The notes beneath the pieces are model-generated. The model had not been told where the DNA came from and searched no databases. It saw only the letters and a program-made list of their open reading frames with translations. A program made the position numbers and the translations under genes. Shown here one piece after another: positions 8,281 through 16,600 of a stretch of 64,000 nucleotides of DNA (positions are counted from its first letter, which is position 1; the number at the start of each line of letters is the position of its first letter). Source of the stretch: Enterococcus malodoratus ATCC 43197 (lineage in GTDB: Bacteria; Bacillota; Bacilli; Lactobacillales; Enterococcaceae); assembly GCF_000407185.1 (NCBI RefSeq), contig NZ_KE136482.1, forward strand, positions 1,116,001 to 1,180,000, written 5' to 3'.

Positions 8281-8855
8281 TCGCTAACCGCCTGCTTTCT
8301 GATCAACGATGGAAGATGCATCTGAACCGTGCCCTCGACTTCCTTTTTATAAACAAAGCCAAACGTTCGGCTGTCCTTCGATACATCAATATGATCACCC
8401 GTGGTGAAGTACAATCCCTTTGGGATTTTCGTTAATTCTTGAAATTCTTCAGCCACCGCCGGCGATAACTGAAATGTATAGGTCGTCTCGAAATCTCCAT
8501 GTTCCCCGATGTTTAAGACCATGCGATCATTTCGGATAAACATCGTATCTCCCGGCATCCCAATCACGCGCTTCACAAATTTTCCTTCTTCGCCTTTGAC
8601 CGAAAAAGCAATCACGTCATAGCGTTGAATCGGATCTCTTTTTTTTACCAAGACCATGTCTTTTTCCGTCAACGTCGGATTCATGGACGTCCCAGAAATC
8701 GGATGAAAACTATATTCTTTGCGCACCAGTTGTCCCGATATGAACATCACAACCAACAATAAGAGCGTTAAGATCGTGAGTACGAGACTTTTTCCTATGG
8801 AACGCGTTGGCGGATTTTCTTCTTTTTTCGTTTGACGTGATTGAACAGTTGCCAT
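8277..8855 (-). CDS. type I signal peptidase of the pilus locus
   Basis: 192-residue membrane-anchored serine protease that removes signal peptides from exported precursors. It has one N-terminal membrane segment (about 22-41), the catalytic Ser57 in SGTSMNPT and the catalytic Lys95 in KFVKRVIGMPGD, which is the Ser/Lys dyad of family S26. The C-terminal strands are present, so it looks active. Dedicated signal peptidases are known from several Gram-positive pilus islands, where they serve pilin maturation. It sits 17 bp downstream of the cell-wall hydrolase gene and overlaps the next gene by ATGA. Confidence 0.92.
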   Translation of the reverse strand: MATVQSRQTKKEENPPTRSIGKSLVLTILTLLLLVVMFISGQLVRKEYSFHPISGTSMNPTLTEKDMVLVKKRDPIQRYDVIAFSVKGEEGKFVKRVIGMPGDTMFIRNDRMVLNIGEHGDFETTYTFQLSPAVAEEFQELTKIPKGLYFTTGDHIDVSKDSRTFGFVYKKEVEGTVQMHLPSLIRKQAVSE

Positions 8856-8872
8856 AAGTTACGGTGCTCCTT

Positions 8873-11080
8873 TTACTTTGCTTTGATATACGAAACTTGA
8901 TCTGAAGTCGCTAACGCTGTATCGATTACACGATACGAGATGACTGTTCCGCCGTAGACATTTCCTTCAGAAATCAAGATACCTTCTGGCCGTACCACTT
9001 CCACGAATGCCACATGCCCGTATCTCGGATCTGATCCAGCCGTGCCTGGCTTGAAGGAAATCAACCAACCGGCTTTCGGTTTTTGACTAACTTCATACCC
9101 CAGTGCTTTACCTTTGGTTGCCCATTCTCCACCATTGCCCATGTAGTCATCGACTGTTTTGCCCAATTGATTTACCCGATTGAAGGCATACCACGTACAT
9201 TGACCCACCGGATAAGAACCGGAACGGTTGTAATCTACGCCATTGTAGTCTGGGTATTTCATCCTGCTTTTATATTCTTCTGGAATTTCTTCCTTACCCT
9301 TAATAAAGACACCAGAATTTCCATCGTTTTTTACTTGATCGTATTGGGTCAAATGATACAGAGCGATAATCGAGTTCAGCTTCTGCCCATAAGTGGTATC
9401 GGTCGCGTAAGTCCCTGTTAAAGCATTCGTCGACCGAAGATAATTCTTGGCAGTCGAACGCCATGTTTGTTGGTAATAGCTGTTATTTCCCGAAATCCCA
9501 CCACGTAATAGTTCGACGTAATCGCCTAAGGAAGCCGCGAAATTCGGATATTTTCTGAAGGCGGAGTTGATGGAATACAATTCCCCATTCCCGCGATCTT
9601 CTTGGGTCGCCATCGAAACCGATTGGCCTTGGTAGGTGCCTTTGATCCCAAACAAATTATGATTCGGCGCTAAAGACAAACTGCTTGTTCCAGAACCGCT
9701 TTCCAACAACGCTTGAGCAATCATCACGGACGCAAAGACATCGTATTCTTGTCCCAACTTCTGCGCATCTTCTCCGACTGTCTCGATGAATTTTTTCGCT
9801 CCTTCATTTTTGGTGAAGTTCATTGAAGCTGGATACTCCGCTAAGACTTGTTCGCCGTGTTCGGTCAAGGTGGTTTTCTCAGGTAACTCTTGGACGAAGA
9901 GATCGTCTTCTAAATCGATCGATTCAACGACTACTTGACGTTGAGTTTCTTTTTTTGTTTCTTCTGTTGATTCTGAGTTAGAGGTTTTAGTTGATTCTTC
10001 AGTTGTGGCTGCCTCAGTTGAAGAGTTCTTTGTCGTTTCTTCCTCATCAATCTCTACATCATCAACGGCTAAGTAATAGTCCTCACCAATGTAGACACCT
10101 AGTAGAACATTCTTGTCCTTCTTCTTTTGATACAACAGACTCCCGACAGTGATTTCTTCCGGCATTTTTTCGGGTGTTCCTGTGATTTCCAAATCGAATA
10201 AGTTCTGATACATATCTGTCGCTAATTGTTTTGCGTCATAGTTTTCTTCTTGTTCTGTGCCTAGCTGTTTGATCCCTTCATAGATCACTGCCGCATGAGC
10301 TTTATTTTTGAAACTGCTTAGTAACGGCAGCTCGAACCCTTTCAAATCTGATTGCGCAACTTCCGTTGTCTTCAACTCACTTGGCAGCTTCAAATTACTC
10401 GTTTCCGAGAATGCCTCCGGTGCACTCGGTGCAACAAAGGAATATTCCTGAACACTTGAATACGCCGGTGTGGCAGGAGCTGTTGCCGCAGGTGAGCTTG
10501 GAAACACGGGTACCAGCGTACTCGGCGGTTTTGGTTCTTCCTTACTAGGACTGGTAAACGGTTGTGTCGGCACAGAGCTGCTTGGCGTTGTTGCACTCGG
10601 TTTAGTATTGCTTGGCTTCGTACTAGTTGATGGCGTACTGCTCGGTTTTGTGCTACTCGACGTTGACGAACTACTTGAAGGCTTCGTCGAACTTGATGTA
10701 CTTGTGTTAGACGAAGAAACCGATGAACTTGTACTGCTTGATGATTCTTCTGTACTGCTTTCAGAAGAATCAGGTTCTGACGAAGTCGAGGGTGTTGATT
10801 CTGAACTTACCGATGGTTCCACTGGTACTGGCGGTTCTTCTTCTGCTACTTCTGATTTCTCCTCAACTGGTGCTACAACTTCAGAATCCGGTACCACGCC
10901 TTCATTCGCAGGCATTTCACTGCTTTCTGGAACGGAAACTGCACTCTCTGCCGTTCCTGTTTCTACTATTAAAGAGGATTCTTGGGTGAGTTCTCCCGCT
11001 TTCAATACACCACTGCGCAGACCAGCAAGTCCGCCAATAAAAACGAGAATCCCACAAACACCTATCACTATCTTTTTCAT
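8873..11080 (-). CDS. two-domain peptidoglycan hydrolase: GH73 glucosaminidase plus CHAP amidase/endopeptidase
   Basis: 735 residues. An N-terminal signal or anchor is followed by a Ser/Thr/Pro-rich, low-complexity stalk (about 65-200). A GH73-like lytic domain starts near 430, with the catalytic Glu in AQALLESGSG and the motif NLFGIKG. A C-terminal CHAP domain (about 625-735) has the catalytic Cys in GQCTWYAFNRV and His in YGHVAFVEVV. Such enzymes cut glycan strands and peptide cross-links. Placement between sortase and signal peptidase suggests local wall opening for appendage assembly, as in conjugation or secretion systems, and is unusual for a pilus operon. An AAAGGAA site precedes the ATG. 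Confidence 0.88.
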   Translation of the reverse strand: MKKIVIGVCGILVFIGGLAGLRSGVLKAGELTQESSLIVETGTAESAVSVPESSEMPANEGVVPDSEVVAPVEEKSEVAEEEPPVPVEPSVSSESTPSTSSEPDSSESSTEESSSSTSSSVSSSNTSTSSSTKPSSSSSTSSSTKPSSTPSTSTKPSNTKPSATTPSSSVPTQPFTSPSKEEPKPPSTLVPVFPSSPAATAPATPAYSSVQEYSFVAPSAPEAFSETSNLKLPSELKTTEVAQSDLKGFELPLLSSFKNKAHAAVIYEGIKQLGTEQEENYDAKQLATDMYQNLFDLEITGTPEKMPEEITVGSLLYQKKKDKNVLLGVYIGEDYYLAVDDVEIDEEETTKNSSTEAATTEESTKTSNSESTEETKKETQRQVVVESIDLEDDLFVQELPEKTTLTEHGEQVLAEYPASMNFTKNEGAKKFIETVGEDAQKLGQEYDVFASVMIAQALLESGSGTSSLSLAPNHNLFGIKGTYQGQSVSMATQEDRGNGELYSINSAFRKYPNFAASLGDYVELLRGGISGNNSYYQQTWRSTAKNYLRSTNALTGTYATDTTYGQKLNSIIALYHLTQYDQVKNDGNSGVFIKGKEEIPEEYKSRMKYPDYNGVDYNRSGSYPVGQCTWYAFNRVNQLGKTVDDYMGNGGEWATKGKALGYEVSQKPKAGWLISFKPGTAGSDPRYGHVAFVEVVRPEGILISEGNVYGGTVISYRVIDTALATSDQVSYIKAK

Positions 11081-11094
11081 GCACTGGTTCCTTT

Positions 11095-12840
11095 CTAAAT
11101 CAAACTAAAGAATAAAATCGGTAATAAAAATAATAAGAACAAGGGAACGACGGTCTGCATCGGATCAGAAATGATCTTGGCTGCCAAGGTCATACTTACC
11201 CGTTCGGGTTCAGAGACGGGGTCGTCTTTCAAGATCGTGCCATCGATTTTTCCATCGTCTCGTTTGAGTTTCATTTCCTTGAACAGATCTTCTTTGGCAT
11301 CATGCAAGGGCTGCACACTCTTGAGATTTCCTTGAACAAGACGCCGATAGATTGTCCCAATATCGCCTTCACAGCGTAAGAGGGTCAGTTTGGCAATGCC
11401 GTTTTTCGGCTCCTTTTCAACATACGAAATCTCTGTTTCTTCAATAATCTTGTTCAAAGAAACCTCGTAAACATACACGTTTTTGAAATCCGTCGCATAG
11501 ATCAACTGACCCTTTTTCAAGTCTTCGATACGAAGCAGTAAAACATCTTTATCAAAGATGTTATGGGCTAAGACAACATAGTTTCCCCGTCCCAATTGTT
11601 GGTCGGAGCGATAAGTTGCCGCTCCGGTTAACAGATTTTCATTCGCCATTCCTGCAAGGATTGGCAGATCAATCGACACATCAGGAATCACAATCTTCCC
11701 GATACCCCAATTGTTGGTGGTATTTTGGACGACTGATTTGGCTTTGGCATAGTCAGCGATTTTGACACTGGCGATTTGTTTCTCGCCATAGTTTGCCTCA
11801 TCAATCTTGTCGATATTGTAAGCGTTCAATTCTTCTTTTTGCCCGATATTGACGGCCGCGGAAGCAGGCTCTTGTTCCATATGCAGATAGCCATAGATTG
11901 ACGTCATCATCACTGCCATCATAGTGACAAAGAGAAGGATGAAGAGAGTTTTTGTAACAAAGAACAGTCGTTTCAGATTTTTCCTAGCTTTACGAACGAC
12001 TTCCGGATCATCGGAGCGGAAGCGTTTGATGAATCGTCGATATAGTCCCATCAATAATGCAAAGATCGCAACATTTAATCCCAGTGTCGCTAAAACAATA
12101 TTTTGATAACTCCACGTATTGCGTTTCTTGACTTTCTTCTGAACCGCCGCGTTATAGCTCACTCGATGCCCGGTCACTAACAACCGAAAGGTATTAATTC
12201 CCGGCGGAGTACAGGTCAGTAACGTGACTTTATCTTTGCCTTTATGGATCTTGACCTTATCGACATCACTCGGCAGGATTTCTTCAAAGGAATCGATCTC
12301 ATAGGCCAAGCGTTTGCCTAAAATATTGATAAAAAACAAATCGCCTTCTTTTAAATTACGGATATCAGTAAAGAGCACTTGGTTCTTAACTCCACTGTGT
12401 CCAGTAATCACCGAATGCGTATTCTTTCCTCCCACTGGGATCGAGGTTGGTTCAAAATGCCCCAAACCTTTTTCCAATGTTTTGAAGGAGGTGCCGTGAA
12501 AAAAAGGCATTTGTTTGATATCAATCGCAGGAATATCGACGGTTCCCATCACATCGCCCTGCTTCATGATTTTGTTGTAAACAACGGGTTCCCCTTTAGG
12601 CGAGCCCTCTTGCTTGTTGTAGATAAATTCGTTATAGGCCTTGGCCAAATTCCATTGTTTATCTTTTTCTTTTTGCGACATTTTTTTCATGGTGTCGTCG
12701 TATTCAGATACCGCTTCACTACGTTCGCGATTGGCTAAATAGTTCCCTACGATAGGATAAAGCAAGGTTAAGACGCCGCCTACGATCATGAGGATCGCGA
12801 AAATCTTCAAAAAGGAATGCTTTCTTTTCGTTTTCTTCAT
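11095..12840 (-). CDS. fused double sortase (class C-like plus second sortase domain)
   Basis: 581 residues holding two sortase domains. The first (about 95-230) has the triad His148 (VITGHSG), Cys210 (TLLTCTPPG) and Arg219; TPPG after the Cys and the membrane segments on both sides are typical of pilus-polymerising class C enzymes. Two hydrophobic segments (about 247-266 and 297-314) separate it from the second domain (about 378-510), with His426 (VLAHNIF), Cys490 (LTLLRCEGD) and Arg499/500. Its usual TLxTC motif reads TLLRC. A final hydrophobic segment ends the protein. I do not see the DP-aromatic lid motif of most class C sortases. One chain could both polymerise pilins and anchor them. 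It lies after the minor pilin gene. Confidence 0.88.
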   Translation of the reverse strand: MKKTKRKHSFLKIFAILMIVGGVLTLLYPIVGNYLANRERSEAVSEYDDTMKKMSQKEKDKQWNLAKAYNEFIYNKQEGSPKGEPVVYNKIMKQGDVMGTVDIPAIDIKQMPFFHGTSFKTLEKGLGHFEPTSIPVGGKNTHSVITGHSGVKNQVLFTDIRNLKEGDLFFINILGKRLAYEIDSFEEILPSDVDKVKIHKGKDKVTLLTCTPPGINTFRLLVTGHRVSYNAAVQKKVKKRNTWSYQNIVLATLGLNVAIFALLMGLYRRFIKRFRSDDPEVVRKARKNLKRLFFVTKTLFILLFVTMMAVMMTSIYGYLHMEQEPASAAVNIGQKEELNAYNIDKIDEANYGEKQIASVKIADYAKAKSVVQNTTNNWGIGKIVIPDVSIDLPILAGMANENLLTGAATYRSDQQLGRGNYVVLAHNIFDKDVLLLRIEDLKKGQLIYATDFKNVYVYEVSLNKIIEETEISYVEKEPKNGIAKLTLLRCEGDIGTIYRRLVQGNLKSVQPLHDAKEDLFKEMKLKRDDGKIDGTILKDDPVSEPERVSMTLAAKIISDPMQTVVPLFLLFLLPILFFSLI

Positions 12841-12875
12841 GACAGGGCCTTCTTTCCAATAGAGATTTACAATTT

Positions 12876-12927
12876 GAAAGAAAGAATCAAGGACACCACT
12901 ACTTACGCATCCAAGATTCTTTCTTCA
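12876..12927 (-). promoter_or_regulatory. intercistronic stem-loop between minor pilin and sortase genes
   Basis: Stem GAAAGAATC/GATTCTTTC (12880-12888/12915-12923), followed on the minus strand by a pyrimidine-rich tract. It may attenuate transcription, so that the sortase and downstream genes are made at lower levels than the pilins. Confidence 0.4.
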
Positions 12928-12949
12928 CTGATGATGCATGATCTAATTC

Positions 12950-13687
12950 TTAAAAAACATCTTTCTTGCGGTGAATACTCACCATTCCAACTCCGCCCAT
13001 AGTCACAATCATCGCCAAGATCCATAATAAAACTTGAGCCGTGCCAATGTTTCCACTGGTTTGCGGCAATTTCTTGATCTCGCCTTTTTCGTCGACCACT
13101 ACAGGTATCGGCTTGCCATCCGGTCCTTTCGTCACAGGTAATTTAGGGGTCGTACCTAAGACACTGGATTTCGGATAGATATAAACTTCATTCAACGGTT
13201 CACCAGTCTGTTGGGGAAAGGGCAGCTCGACGATCACGGGTTCCATCACATCTTTGAGCTGTTCGTGCTCTTTCTCAACAATCTGGTACATCCCTTGAGC
13301 CAGCTCCCCCGCATGGGCGAGCCCTTTTTCATCGGTCGTGATGGTCGTGTGAAACGCGCCATCCCCTTGAACAGGTTCAAAGCCGGAAGCGCCTTGGATC
13401 GGTGTCACCCGAGTAATCTCATAAGACATTCCGGGCAGCGGATCAAGGTTCTTGCCATCGGCATCTTTCACTTGGTCAACTTTGGTTCCATCAAGCGGCA
13501 TTGTTTCTGCGATCTTCGCAAAATCCACGATCTTGTATTTTTGGATAAAGATCGAATACCCGGAGCCGGTATTTTCAGTCGTTCCGACACTTTCCGCAGT
13601 CTCTGCTTCGGTATGAGCAGACACCACCCCACCAAAGCTCAGGGAGAAAACAAACAAACAGAACAACAAACGACGTAGTTTTTTCAT
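12950..13687 (-). CDS. minor (basal) pilin with LPQTSG sorting signal
   Basis: 245-residue surface protein. Signal peptide (1 to about 24, cut near VSAHT), an N-terminal pilin domain carrying the pilin-type motif VYIYPKS, and an E-box-like MYQIVEKEH. A proline-rich stretch leads to the cell-wall sorting signal LPQTSG, a hydrophobic segment and the basic tail HRKKDVF. Small size and one domain suggest the base subunit that couples the fibre to the wall. The sorting motif differs from the LPFTGG of the other two pilins, so the second sortase domain might be its partner (inference). The ATG is 1 bp past the upstream stop, with GGAGG inside the upstream gene. Confidence 0.85.
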   Translation of the reverse strand: MKKLRRLLFCLFVFSLSFGGVVSAHTEAETAESVGTTENTGSGYSIFIQKYKIVDFAKIAETMPLDGTKVDQVKDADGKNLDPLPGMSYEITRVTPIQGASGFEPVQGDGAFHTTITTDEKGLAHAGELAQGMYQIVEKEHEQLKDVMEPVIVELPFPQQTGEPLNEVYIYPKSSVLGTTPKLPVTKGPDGKPIPVVVDEKGEIKKLPQTSGNIGTAQVLLWILAMIVTMGGVGMVSIHRKKDVF

Positions 13688-13688
13688 T

Positions 13689-16600
13689 TTATCTTCCTCC
13701 TCTTACTTTGATCGGTCGAAAATGCAAGAATACTCCGGTCATCCCAATCACTAGTAGACTCGCCGATACGATCAAGATGATGCGCATCGCTTTGGTTCCA
13801 CCAGTGAATGGTAATTTTGTCTGTCCGTTATCGGAAACATGAACTTTTGCGATATAGTTATAAGTTGGTATGGTTACCTTGATTGGATCCTTCAATAACT
13901 CGAAACCGTCTGGTGCTTTCGTTTCGACAAGCGTATAGTCTCCCGGTGGAAGTCCGATATACTCTAACCAACCATTTTTATCTGTCTTAGCAGAACCAAT
14001 CTTATTCGTAGCATTTGTACTGTTTCCTTCGTAAAGGTCAAATTCTGCATCCTTTAATGGCTTACCAGTCGCTTCAATTTCCGCCTCACTCAATTTTCCA
14101 TCCCCATCGCTGTCAACAGCCGTGCCTTCTTCATACTTAAATACACGGATTTTGGATAGCGGTGTTAACCCAGCATTCACATCGGTGACGTGGCGCACTT
14201 TGTCCGTTCCGGTCAGAAGCGTTGGCAAATCTTTCAACTCAGGGTGATTGTATTCTGGCGTTTTGTACGTCGTTTGATCCGCTTTAGAATTCAATTTCGG
14301 GTCACTTCCGATATGATCTTTGGTGACAATCACGATTTTTTGAACCACTAAATCGCCTATCATGAATTCTGCGAGGTATTCCCCTTCAGGCAGATTTTCA
14401 AACTTGTATTTCCCATTTGAATCGGTTTTTATTAATGAGTCTCCAGAACTATCAACAAATTTCTCACCCGTTAAGCTTTCCTTAACCAACTGCTTTTTGT
14501 ATGACTTATCAAACTGACTCGTTCGATACAATTTCACCGGGATATTTCCCGTTGGTGATTCTGGAGTACCATCTTTCTTTGTGCCAATCAACCCGTCATA
14601 ATCATCGTCATACCAAACATAACCTGTGAGATCACGACCATATACTCGTGTGACAGCCGTTTGAGAATTGACAGGTAGATTTAGATCAGAATTCATTGAA
14701 GCATTATTAATGTATACGTCTCCTGCCTTTTGATTTTCAGGTCGAATTCTAACCGTTAATTCTATATTGTCTCCTACACCAAGCATTGAATAAGTAACTA
14801 AAAATGCTTTTGCATTCTTTATAGAAGAAACGGAACTAGTACCTGGTGTATAGCTGCTCCAACCTGATATGCTGTTTGGATCAGTTGATTCATTAATTGA
14901 ATTGTTTGTATACGTAATTTTAGCTTTTGAATCGTTTACCTTTACTTCTTCTACTACATATTTCCCATGAAAATTAGTCCCTCGAGAATCCCCATCATAA
15001 GGTAATACATCCAATAGCTTTGCATTGGGAATTGGAGTGACACTCTCATTAACTAAATTTATTTTATAGGTAATTGACACCCCATCTACTCCGACCGGAT
15101 CATTTTCGCCAACTTCAATAGATGGCCTATTCGCTGTTTTACTAAGCACAACTTGCTGAATCAGATGTTCTATAAACACATCAGTCGATGAACGAACACT
15201 TTCCGCCGCCTTGTCCTTATTACTTGGTGAACCAGTAACCCACATCTCACCAACAGTTTTTACCGTAAGATTTTCAGTATAACCAGTGTCTTTAAACGTT
15301 AGTTGTGTAAAATCAGAGGTCGCCGAGAAATTGACCTCTACGCCTGTACTCAGGGGCATCTCTTTAAATGACCACCGTAAAGTTGTGGTACCATCGCCAT
15401 TTGTTGTAGCTGCAGGATCTGGTAACGGGGCCCCATATGCATCTTTTGCAGAACCAAGTTTATAGTTTATTCCTTTAGGTAAAGTAGTATTTAGTGCGCC
15501 ATCATATTTAACAGAATCGCTCCCAGACAAAACTCCATTCACCTTTATTTTTATTTCATCTGGCGTTTGATAAACTGATTGCTCCACATCTGTTTTAGTT
15601 GTGATATTAAATTTTTCGATGTAGGCAGTATTTCCTGTCCAACTCCAATAACCTTCTGGAATAGATGTTGCATTACCATTGGAATCGTAGATAGTTGGTT
15701 GGTAAGTAGCTCCTGAAGCCCCTACTGGATCATGATGTATACTCCCATTTCTATCATTAAACTGGCTTGCTTGTAACACTGTTATTGGATTCCCTTTTGG
15801 AGTTTTATTTCCCGGAGTTCCGATTACAGTAACGGGGATTCTTGGATAAGCTAGCAATGAGTTTGAATCCTTGTACGTTTTAACAGATATCTCCACAGCC
15901 GATATTCCACCAGCCGCATTTGCTGCAGTAACAGGTGAACTATACCAGAGGTATTTACCTCTCGTTGTATTATAGGGGAGTACTTTCATGGTGTATGGAG
16001 GAGTATCCGTTGCCGCACGAGCGACACCATAACGATAGGTTATATCCAGATTACTTTGTTCTTCTCCTGTATCGATAAAGGGCTTCCTGGTTTGATCATA
16101 TTCAAATGCGCTTGCATCCCACATCAGTATTGCTTTCAATTCTTGGACACTTGGGTTAGTTGTCATATTAAAATTAGATAGATAGATTGAATCACCTTGA
16201 TTCAATCTGGAGTTTCCTGTATTGACACCTGTCCATGTATGATTCAAATCAAGACTGATCATTCCCGTAGTTTTATCAGGATTGGTGGCTTTAGTAAATA
16301 TAGGCCCTCCAACATAACCTCCTCCACCTGTAATAATTGTAGGATAGGTTACACTCGTGTCTGTAGCTGTTGTGAGCCCATCGTAACTTACAGAATCGAT
16401 ATACAGTGACATATCATATCGATTCCAACCATTAGCACTTCCTAAATTGTAAGTGGTTGTTTTATCCCATGCATAAACTACTTCCAAACTCGAAAAACTC
16501 TTATCTGTGGCACTCTGTGTTCGATTTCCCGTCATGTTATACGTATAGGGATTTAATACTCCTGCATACCCCGTATTAGAGAACGGGGTTCCACTTGTTG

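Noticed and set aside
10470-11108. 212-residue plus-strand frame opposite the GH73-CHAP gene
   Set aside because: It is the antisense of the Ser/Thr-rich stalk; low-complexity codons keep the opposite frame open.
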